Made by a program: the position numbers and the translations under genes. Below the pieces are notes generated by a model that saw only the letters and a program-made list of their open reading frames with translations, had not been told where the DNA came from and searched no databases. Of a DNA stretch of 47,351 bases, positions 16,839 through 23,721 are shown piece after piece. The stretch covers positions 1 to 47,351 of the forward strand of contig PCAK01000031.1 in assembly GCA_002730525.1 (NCBI GenBank). Reading direction: 5' to 3'. Position 1 is the first letter of the stretch. Each line of letters starts with the position of its first letter. The DNA comes from Acidobacteriota bacterium. GTDB lineage: Bacteria > Acidobacteriota > Vicinamibacteria > Vicinamibacterales > UBA823.

Positions 16839-17311
16839 CGTCATCGCCTCCATTGCTGTACTCGCGCCAGCGGCTGCCAACGTCGTCGTGTCGAGCTCAC
16901 GTGGGGAAGCGTGTCCCGCGACGGGTAGTGATTATAGATGGAAAGCGAAAAACGCCGTCGCCACCCGAACCTGTTTCTGCTCTTGGTTGGGATCAGCGCC
17001 AAAGGCCGGAAGGGGGTAAGCCACGGCCATTCTGGCCCGGCGGGCGCAGATCAAACGGAGGACACTGGCAGCGCGAAAACGTGAGAATCTACACATGCCG
17101 CCCAGCGCGGCGACCCGGCGGGAAGGCTCTCTTACGAAACTGGAGCCTCGGTCCAGATCGATTTGACGACGTACAATCGAGAGTGCACGGTGCGGCACTC
17201 ACCCCGAATCCGGCGACGCAACCGCGATTATGTAGGAGAATGGTACGGGTCACCAAGTGGCTCAAGCGCCAGCTCACCACCTCTCTCCTTGATTCTATGC
17301 GGGAGATCGTC
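16839..17311. other. Intergenic stretch between divergent propeller genes
   Basis: This 473-base stretch holds a - strand promoter-like block (TATAATC, ATTATA on + at 16931-16936, with GCTTTCCATC before it) for the NHL gene. Towards the right it has a weaker ribosome site (AGGAGA at 17234-17239) directly before an ATG in frame with the next gene; that ATG is too close to be the likely start. No RNA gene, repeat or supported small ORF was seen. Reading frames are open across much of it but show no protein-like pattern. Confidence 0.5.
16931..16946 (-). promoter_or_regulatory. Promoter of NHL propeller gene
   Basis: The - strand reads GCTTTCCATCTATAATC. The -10 TATAAT covers 16931-16936, about 93 bases before ATG 16838. 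It belongs to the repeated GCTTT-N-CACC-TATAATC type; no -35 box is visible. Confidence 0.45.
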
Positions 17312-19330
17312 ATGCACCAGAATCGATTGCTTGTGGCAGTGCTCGTTGTGTCGTCGGCCAGCCTGTACGTGCCGTACGCCTTGCGCGGCCGTGCGCAAGG
17401 GACGCTTGACGGGGATGTCTGTCCGTCGGAACCTACGGAAACCACGGTCACGTTGACCGGCGAGACCTACCGACGTGATCGTCGTCGTCCTCGACGCGGC
17501 TTCTTCACGACAGGCCAGAATGCCGATCTCGTTCTCTCACATCTGAACTTCAACCGCACGGGTGGCGGGAACCTCTTCAATCACCCGGCCAGCATGGCTA
17601 CCGACGGCACGCGCCTCATCCTCGCCGATACGTTCAACAACCGTGTACTGGTGTGGCGGACACCACCCGACCGCAATGTGCCTCCTGACTTCGTCCTCGG
17701 ACAGAGGAACAAACAGCGCAACGAACCAGGAACGGGGCGTGACCAGATGAACTGGCCCACGCAGGTCACTACTGATGGGCGGCACCTGGCCGTCGCCGAC
17801 ACGATGAACGAGCGCATCCTCATCTGGACGGACTTTCCGACCAGGACCGGCGAGGCAGCGGACGTTGTCCTCGAGTCAAACGTGCTCCGTCAGCAGGATC
17901 CAACGAAGTACTTCGAGTGGCCCTGGGGTGTCTGGACCGATGGCAGGAAGCTCGTCGTGGCCGGGACCCAGAGTTCCTCCGTGCTCATCTGGAACAGGAT
18001 CCCTGCTGCCGACAACATCTCGCCGGATATCGCTGTGACCAACAGACGTCTAGGCACACCTCGGACAATCACGAGCGACGGAACGACCCTCATCGTCGGG
18101 GATCACAATGCCAACGTCCCTGGCAAGAGTGCTTGGGGCACATTTTTCTGGCGTACGTTCCCGACCGCTGACAATGCGCCGCCGGATTTCTTCCTCGACG
18201 ATCCGTATGGCGGGTGGCTGCACGGAACGTTCACCCAGGACGGCACGCTCCTGGGGCTCGACTCGGCGTTCAAGATCTGGAACACCGTCCCGGTCGACGA
18301 GAACGACGCGCCAGACGTGGTGCCCGTTCTTCCGTGGTCTGGCGGGGCTGGTGATTATGCCGGGGTCGCGGTGGCTGAGGACCGTGTATACGTGGTTTCG
18401 GGGAACGCGAACCGTATCGTCGTGTACGACTCGATGCCGACGCAGAATGACACGCCCCCGGATTTTGCCATCGGCAGCCCGTCCATCTGTACGAACACGC
18501 TCGTCACGAACCACTTCATCACGAACCCCGTGCCCGCCAGCGATGGGCAGAGCTTGTTTGTCTCCTCGGACTTCGACAACCGTCTGTCGGTGTGGACCAC
18601 CATACCTGGCGAGAGCGGTGCCCCTCCCGACATCATCTATCAATTCCCTGCGGGGGGGGACGGCCCGTGGGACAATGGCATCGACACGCGCGCGTTCGCC
18701 CTCGCCGGCGGGCAGACGGTTCTCATCTGGCAAGACTTGCCGCTTGCCGGTGAGCTCCCCGATCGAACGCTCACGGAGCACATAGGTAGCGTAGAGTTGC
18801 AGGAGCTTCGGGGCGTCGCGATTGACCGCAGGAACTTCTACCTGGCGGATCGCACGGCCAACAAGGTCTACGTCTGGACGGGGATTCCTTCGTCCACCTC
18901 TGAGCCAGCGTTCTCACTGGACGTCGCTGGACCGGACCGCGTCGCCAGCGACGGCACCTACCTGGTTGTCGTGAGCCCCAACGCACACTCCGTGCTCCTG
19001 TACGAGGTGAAGGGTTTGTCTGCGCGCACGGAACCGACCGTCGTCGGGGGCCAGGGGGTGTTCAACCTGCCTCAAGGCGCATTCGCGTCCAACGGCCGTC
19101 TCTTCGTCGCCGACACGGGCAACAGCCAGATCCACGTGTGGAGCAAGATCGCCGATGCACTGGACGGGCAGAGTGCTGATATCGTCCTGGGCGAGGCGAG
19201 CTTTGAGGACACGACGCCCGAGATCAAGCGCGACAAGACCTTTTGGCCCGCCGCCCCCTTCTATGATGGGGAGCTCCTCTGGGTCGGCGAGTTCAAGTTC
19301 TCGAACCGGCTGCTTCGCTTCGCGCCCTAG
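17312..19330 (+). CDS. Exported 12-unit NHL-like propeller-repeat protein
   Basis: This 672-residue protein starts at ATG 17312, six bases after GGGAG, and has a Sec signal (5-30). The chain is built from about twelve units of 45-60 residues. Each runs DGTRLILADTFNNRVLVW then xxxP and a loop ending PPDFVLGQ. The edge strands include VLVWRTPP, ILIWTDFP, VLIWNRIP, LSVWTTIP, VLIWQDLP, VYVWTGIP and IHVWSKIA. The N-terminal ADLVLSHLNF and the last unit's ADIVLGEASF suggest that the first and last units close a ring. Twelve units would fit two six-bladed propellers (inference). I do not recognise a named family. No heme, catalytic or anchor motif was found, so a binding role outside the cell is the safest reading. 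Confidence 0.7.
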   Translation: MHQNRLLVAVLVVSSASLYVPYALRGRAQGTLDGDVCPSEPTETTVTLTGETYRRDRRRPRRGFFTTGQNADLVLSHLNFNRTGGGNLFNHPASMATDGTRLILADTFNNRVLVWRTPPDRNVPPDFVLGQRNKQRNEPGTGRDQMNWPTQVTTDGRHLAVADTMNERILIWTDFPTRTGEAADVVLESNVLRQQDPTKYFEWPWGVWTDGRKLVVAGTQSSSVLIWNRIPAADNISPDIAVTNRRLGTPRTITSDGTTLIVGDHNANVPGKSAWGTFFWRTFPTADNAPPDFFLDDPYGGWLHGTFTQDGTLLGLDSAFKIWNTVPVDENDAPDVVPVLPWSGGAGDYAGVAVAEDRVYVVSGNANRIVVYDSMPTQNDTPPDFAIGSPSICTNTLVTNHFITNPVPASDGQSLFVSSDFDNRLSVWTTIPGESGAPPDIIYQFPAGGDGPWDNGIDTRAFALAGGQTVLIWQDLPLAGELPDRTLTEHIGSVELQELRGVAIDRRNFYLADRTANKVYVWTGIPSSTSEPAFSLDVAGPDRVASDGTYLVVVSPNAHSVLLYEVKGLSARTEPTVVGGQGVFNLPQGAFASNGRLFVADTGNSQIHVWSKIADALDGQSADIVLGEASFEDTTPEIKRDKTFWPAAPFYDGELLWVGEFKFSNRLLRFAP

Positions 19331-19616
19331 TTCCATCTCCAGCACCTTTTCTCGAACGCTTTAATTCGTTCAGCTCAGATCGGCCCTTCTCGTGCGCAAT
19401 GTTTCAAGAATCTTTCAAGAGTAGAGAGCAAGTGGTCCGAGCTACATTCACCCATCACAATTCTGTGTGGAGCGGACAGCCTTCCGTCAACCATCCGTAT
19501 GCCGCAAGCTTCTCTCTAGAAGTGTCGCCGTCGCTCACGTGGCTCGGGAAGAGCGAAACGCCGGGTTAAACCGGGTCGTCTGTCCAGTTAGGCTGCCATC
19601 GAAAGGAATGACTGAG
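19331..19616. other. Intergenic stretch before PQQ-like propeller gene
   Basis: The 286 bases hold no supported gene. A short direct repeat TTTCAAGA occurs twice at about 19402-19422. AAAGGA at 19602-19607 is the ribosome site that favours ATG 19617. No terminator or RNA gene was seen. Confidence 0.35.
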
Positions 19617-21077
19617 ATGCGGAGACTACTCGGAGCGGTGTGCGCGCTGACGGTTGCGGCCGGAGGGTCGCTTTTGGCTGACAACTGGCCCCACTGGCGC
19701 GGTCCGAGCCACAACGGCGTCAGTTCTGAAACGAGCTTGCCGGTGAGCTGGAGCGCTAGGTGTCTCGACGCGCCGGAGCCCCAGGCGACGGCGGCGCCCG
19801 CGGGCCCCCGCATCGTCCGGGCCAGCCTGACCGTGTCGAGAGACCAACGACAGCGGCGCAGGGGTGGTCGGCGGCGCGGCGGAGGTTCGGTGGCGGTCCC
19901 GACGCATCCGCCGAACTGCGACGAGTTCGCGACCGAGAACATCGCGTGGCGGCTCCCGCTACCGGCCTACAGCGGCTCGACGCCGATCATCTGGGGCGAC
20001 CTCGTGTTCCTCAACGTCGCCACGGAAACGGCCTCGGGCAGCCTCGAGCTCTGGGCGGTCGATCGCCGGACGCAGGCGGTCGCCTGGAAGGCGCTCATCG
20101 CTGACGGCAACAACATGCAGCGGAAGCAGAACATGTCGTCGCCGTCGCCCGTGACTGACGGGGAGCATGTCTGGGTGATGACCGGCGTGGGCGCACTGAA
20201 GGCATTCGACTTCGACGGCAACGAGATCTGGTCGCGCAATATCTCGGACGACTATTACCCGTTCGGACTCAACTGGGGATACGCCTCGTCGCCGCTCCTG
20301 CAGGGCGACGCGCTCTACGTCCAGGTGCTCCACGGCATGCGCACCGACGATCCGTCGTACCTCGTCAAGGTCGACAAGATGACCGGCGAGACGCTGTGGT
20401 ACATCGAGCGGCCGACGACGGCACGACGCGAGTCCCCGGATTCCTACACGACGCCGGTCTGGCTCGAGTACGGCGGCAAGACGGAACTCGTCATCACGGG
20501 CGGCGATGCGGTCACCGGCCACGATCCCGACACCGGCGAGGAACTCTGGCGCGCGAACGTCCTGAATCCCGAGAACAACGGGGCCTATCGGATCGTCGCG
20601 TCGGCGACGATCATGGGCGACCTGATCGTCGCGCCGAGCCGCGTCCGGCCGATGGTTGCGATCCGGCCGGGCGGCAGCGGTGACATCGGCGACAGCCATA
20701 TCGCGTGGGAGTTCGACCGGGGCCCCGACGTGCCGACGCCGGTCAGCGACGGCGAGTATGTCTACGTCGTGACCGACCGAGGCGTGGTCTACTGTCTGCG
20801 GCTCGAGACCGGCGAGATCGTCTACGGCCCCGAGCGGCTGCCAAGCGGTACCTACAGCTCGTCGCCGATTCTCGCGGATGGCAAGATCTACGTGTCGACC
20901 GAGGAAGAGGGGCTGTGGACCGTGTACCGGTCCGGGCCGGACTTCGAGATTCTCTCGTCAAACTCGTTCGACGACGGCTGCACGCCCTACTGCCTAAGCA
21001 CCGTGGCGGTGTCACAGGGCCAGCTGTTCATCCGCTCGAGCGCCAACCTCTGGGTGATCGGCGAACGAACAGGATAG
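19617..21077 (+). CDS. Exported PQQ-binding-like beta-propeller protein
   Basis: This 486-residue protein starts at ATG 19617, nine bases after AAAGGA; an in-frame ATG at 19608 is too close to that site. A Sec signal covers 1-21. WPHWRGPSHNGVSSET then opens a propeller of the PQQ-binding-like outer-membrane type (WD40-like tryptophan-docking repeats: DGEHVWVMTGVGALKAFDFDG, DTGEELWRANVLNP, DGEYVYVVTDRGVVYCLRL). An Arg/Gly-rich, Pro-rich insert at about 47-106 (with RRRGGRRRGGG and two Cys) interrupts the first blade, where close relatives run from PVSWS straight to ENIAW. The protein lacks the heme and full alcohol-dehydrogenase motifs, so PQQ binding is not shown. It is convergent with the DUF1080 gene (6-base gap). 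Confidence 0.8.
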   Translation: MRRLLGAVCALTVAAGGSLLADNWPHWRGPSHNGVSSETSLPVSWSARCLDAPEPQATAAPAGPRIVRASLTVSRDQRQRRRGGRRRGGGSVAVPTHPPNCDEFATENIAWRLPLPAYSGSTPIIWGDLVFLNVATETASGSLELWAVDRRTQAVAWKALIADGNNMQRKQNMSSPSPVTDGEHVWVMTGVGALKAFDFDGNEIWSRNISDDYYPFGLNWGYASSPLLQGDALYVQVLHGMRTDDPSYLVKVDKMTGETLWYIERPTTARRESPDSYTTPVWLEYGGKTELVITGGDAVTGHDPDTGEELWRANVLNPENNGAYRIVASATIMGDLIVAPSRVRPMVAIRPGGSGDIGDSHIAWEFDRGPDVPTPVSDGEYVYVVTDRGVVYCLRLETGEIVYGPERLPSGTYSSSPILADGKIYVSTEEEGLWTVYRSGPDFEILSSNSFDDGCTPYCLSTVAVSQGQLFIRSSANLWVIGERTG

Positions 21078-21083
21078 CGGCGG

Positions 21084-21896
21084 TCACTGGAGTCGCCGAA
21101 GTTCGACCCTGCGAAACTGGATCGGGTGGCTCTCGGACTGCAGCGAGATCGTACCTCCGGACAGCAACAGACCCGCTTGCCGTGCGGCGAGGTCGCGGGA
21201 ATGTTCCTCGCGGTCGTCGAGTTGCGGCGCCTCGTATTCGAGGACGACCTTGCCGTCGATCAGGTGCCGGATGACCTGGTCGCCGCGCACCTCTACCTCC
21301 ACGGTCACCCACGCGTCGCCGCCGTAGGTCAGTGACAACGAGTTGGTGCAGTGTTGGGTGACGAGTTCGCCGGCCATGACGACGTTGGTGCCCGGCGTGC
21401 ACAGGTTGGCGGTGGCGCGCTCGCCCTCGCCGGTCCCGCCGAGGAACTGCACCTCGATCGAGACCGGAAACTCTTGTTCCACCGCCATCGCAGAGGGCGG
21501 TTCGCCGTGCAGCATCACGCCGCTGTTGCGGACCGCCCAGTTCGGCCCGCCGGGCGCCTGCTCGCCGACGAAGCGGTACTCGACGCGCAGCAGATAGTGC
21601 GAGAACGACTGCTCGTAGAACAGATGCCCGAAGCGGCCGGCGAAGTCGTCGTACTGGTCGTAGGCGACCGTGAGTAGGCCGCCCTCGACCCGGAAGGTCT
21701 CGCCGTAGTTATCCCCGAGTTCGTAGCCGGTGATCTTGGGCGTCCAGCCGTTCAGGTCGCGGCCGTTGAAGAGCTCGATCCAGTCGGACTGAGCCGGCGT
21801 GACCAGGCGCGCGCTGTCTCCGTCGAAGGCGAGCACGCTAACGCCAGTCAGGATCGCGAGAACGACGAGGGTGAACCAGGTCTTTGTTGTCATCAT
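21084..21896 (-). CDS. Exported DUF1080 (3-keto-disaccharide hydrolase-like) protein
   Basis: This 270-residue protein has a Sec signal (7-24) and a single concanavalin-like jelly roll of the DUF1080 family (WIELFNGRDLNGWTPKI at the start; VRNSGVMLHG in the middle; GTISLQSESHPIQFRRVELR at the end). The family includes enzymes that cleave 3-keto-glycosides after oxidation by Gfo/Idh-type enzymes. One such oxidoreductase is encoded at 25931-27415, but not next to it. ATGATG gives two possible starts, and no Shine-Dalgarno site is visible before them. Upstream is a TATAAT box overlapped by a palindrome, so this gene is the best candidate here for control by a repressor. Confidence 0.82.
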   Translation of the reverse strand: MMTTKTWFTLVVLAILTGVSVLAFDGDSARLVTPAQSDWIELFNGRDLNGWTPKITGYELGDNYGETFRVEGGLLTVAYDQYDDFAGRFGHLFYEQSFSHYLLRVEYRFVGEQAPGGPNWAVRNSGVMLHGEPPSAMAVEQEFPVSIEVQFLGGTGEGERATANLCTPGTNVVMAGELVTQHCTNSLSLTYGGDAWVTVEVEVRGDQVIRHLIDGKVVLEYEAPQLDDREEHSRDLAARQAGLLLSGGTISLQSESHPIQFRRVELRRLQ

Positions 21897-21910
21897 CTAA
21901 GGAGGCGTTC

Positions 21911-21953
21911 GGGATCAGCTGATTTTGGGATCAGCTGATTATAGGGGAAGCTG
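21911..21953 (-). promoter_or_regulatory. Promoter with two palindromic operator-like sites
   Basis: The 10-base palindrome ATCAGCTGAT occurs twice, at 21914-21923 and 21930-21939, within a 16-base direct repeat. The second copy overlaps the - strand -10 box TATAAT (21938-21943). Sites one and a half helix turns apart over a -10 box suggest a dimeric repressor that controls the DUF1080 gene. No regulator is encoded nearby. Confidence 0.5.
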
Positions 21954-22000
21954 ACCCGTGCGGTCCGACAACCCTCGCGCTGGCGGGGCTGTCGGGGGTA

Positions 22001-22006
22001 TATAGT
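22001..22006 (+). promoter_or_regulatory. -10-like box for cytochrome c operon
   Basis: TATAGT lies 27 bases before ATG 22033, giving a short leader. No clear -35 box is seen. Confidence 0.3.
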
Positions 22007-22032
22007 TCGTGATTCTTCGTTGATAGGAAACC

Positions 22033-22407
22033 ATGCCTCGTCACTCACGCAGTCGTCGATCCAGATCCGTCACGACACTGGCCACGGCGTCGTTCGTGGC
22101 CCTGATCCTGCTGGGCGCCGGCGTGGCGGGCAGGCAGGACGACGGGAATCGAGGCAGGCAGGCGTTCGACGACGCGGGCTGCGCGACGTGTCACGGTCCG
22201 TCGGCTAAGGGCGGCACGGCGCCGAAACTCGTGGGAACGGGCCGGACGTACCCCGATTTTCTGAGGGTTGTTCGCGAAGGGATCGGCGAGATGGAGGCAC
22301 AGTCGGAGAGCGACGTGCCCGACGAGCAGCTCACCATCATCTACGAGTGGCTCGGGCAATCGACGTCGACACGGATCGCAAGTGAAGGCGTGACGCACAC
22401 GCCGTGA
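22033..22407 (+). CDS. Small exported cytochrome c
   Basis: This 124-residue protein has a basic N-terminus and hydrophobic core (13-33) that act as a signal or anchor. One class I cytochrome c domain follows, with CATCH at 50-54. No single Met ligand can be assigned with confidence; GEMEAQ is a candidate. AGGAAA precedes the ATG. The next gene, a TAT flavoprotein, starts 33 bases after its stop. This small cytochrome is therefore the natural electron acceptor for that flavoprotein (inference), in place of oxygen. Confidence 0.85.
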   Translation: MPRHSRSRRSRSVTTLATASFVALILLGAGVAGRQDDGNRGRQAFDDAGCATCHGPSAKGGTAPKLVGTGRTYPDFLRVVREGIGEMEAQSESDVPDEQLTIIYEWLGQSTSTRIASEGVTHTP

Positions 22408-22439
22408 ACTCGCATACCGCCAAGCAAGAGGAGTCTCAG

Positions 22440-23720
22440 ATGGATCGTCGACGCTTTGTCAAGACGGTGGGAGCGAGCGCGGGAACGTTGGCGCTCGGCA
22501 CGAACGGCGTTCTGAACGCGGCGTCTGGCGACGTCGTGGCGCCCGCATCCCAGTCGACGCAGGGGACGGGAAGCGACGTCACCGTGGACGTGGCAGTCGT
22601 GGGTGCCGGCGTCATGGGCAACTGGACGGCGCTCCACCTTCGGGAGATGGGCCTGTCGGTGGCGCTAATCGATCAGTACGGGGCCGGGAACTCGAAGTCG
22701 AGTTCGCCGGGCGAGATCCGGGGGATGCGTCTCACCTACGGTGAGGACGAACACGAGATGCTCTGGGCGCGCGATGCCTGCGAGCAGTGGAAGATTCGCG
22801 AGGCGGAGTTCGGCACCCGGATGTTCTACCAGTGCGGCGGCCTCGCGTTCAGGCGCGAATGGACCGCTCGTAACAACGCGGAGCGCGCGCTGTTCGACAA
22901 GCACGGGGTGCCGTACGAGGTGATCCCGAACGACGATTTGGTCCGGCGCTGGCCGCAGGCGCCGCCCCCGAGCGAAGAACACTTCGGCTTCTATCACCCC
23001 TGGGGCGGGGTGCTGTCGCCGCGAGATACCAACATGGCTGTGGCGACGGCGTTCAAGGAGAAGGGCGGCAGGTTCCTGCTGGGGAAGGCCGCGCCGGGTG
23101 CGCGGGCCGGGGGCTCGCTCCAGACGGTGACGCTCTCGTCAGGTGAGACGGTCAGCGCCGGCACGTTCGTGTTTGCCGTGGGGGCCTGGCTGCCGAAGGT
23201 GTTTCCCGAGGTGATGGCGGGCAAGCTCTCGGTGCGGAAGGCTGCCTACAACATGATCGGCACGCCACCCGGCGACCATCGCTTCGCCGTGCCCAACCTC
23301 CCGAACACCGGTCTCGGGCTGCCGAGCATCAATGGCGCCGGTTTCGGGCTGTTGATCAATCCGACCGACGAAGTGGATCCCGACCAGTACGAGCGTCTGC
23401 CGAGCGCGGAGGAAACGGCCCGGGTCAGGCAGACCCTGGCTAGCCGTTTCCCTGCACTCAAGGACCAGCCGATCCTCCACGTCTGGACCTGTCAGACCGA
23501 ATTCTCGGTCGACGGGCAGTGCATCTTCGACCTCCATCCCGAGATGGACAACGTCTGGCTGGTCGGCGGCGGCTCCTGGCATGCGTTCAAGATCGGCCCG
23601 GTGATCGGCGACTACGTCGCCCACCGGGTGACCGGCGAGGAAAAGGGATTGCCCGAAGCCAACCTGAGTGGCTCGGAGCTGGCGGCGCTCTTCAAGCTGA
23701 AGGCGGAGACATTTGCTTAA
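22440..23720 (+). CDS. TAT-exported FAD oxidoreductase, monomeric sarcosine oxidase-like
   Basis: This 426-residue protein starts at ATG 22440 with GAGGAG upstream; an in-frame GTG at 22404 overlaps the previous stop but lacks a site. It has a twin-arginine signal (MDRRRFVKTVG). The DAO/FAD fold starts with VAVVGAGVMG (51-60). HVWTCQTEFSVDGQCIFDLH resembles the stretch of sarcosine oxidase and N-methyltryptophan oxidase that holds the Cys bound covalently to FAD. The family oxidises secondary amines (N-methyl amino acids). TAT export fits flavin loading in the cytoplasm. It lies between two c-heme genes and its end meets the start of the next gene, so all three probably act together. Confidence 0.85.
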   Translation: MDRRRFVKTVGASAGTLALGTNGVLNAASGDVVAPASQSTQGTGSDVTVDVAVVGAGVMGNWTALHLREMGLSVALIDQYGAGNSKSSSPGEIRGMRLTYGEDEHEMLWARDACEQWKIREAEFGTRMFYQCGGLAFRREWTARNNAERALFDKHGVPYEVIPNDDLVRRWPQAPPPSEEHFGFYHPWGGVLSPRDTNMAVATAFKEKGGRFLLGKAAPGARAGGSLQTVTLSSGETVSAGTFVFAVGAWLPKVFPEVMAGKLSVRKAAYNMIGTPPGDHRFAVPNLPNTGLGLPSINGAGFGLLINPTDEVDPDQYERLPSAEETARVRQTLASRFPALKDQPILHVWTCQTEFSVDGQCIFDLHPEMDNVWLVGGGSWHAFKIGPVIGDYVAHRVTGEEKGLPEANLSGSELAALFKLKAETFA

Positions 23721-23721
23721 C

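Noticed and set aside
16793-17311. N-terminal extension of the 12-unit propeller gene
   Set aside because: The frame is open upstream but lacks protein-like sequence. A ribosome site and a clean signal peptide start at 17312.
22404-22439. GTG 22404 as start of the TAT flavoprotein, overlapping the cytochrome stop
   Set aside because: There is no ribosome site and it would put 12 residues before the twin-arginine signal. ATG 22440 has GAGGAG at good spacing.
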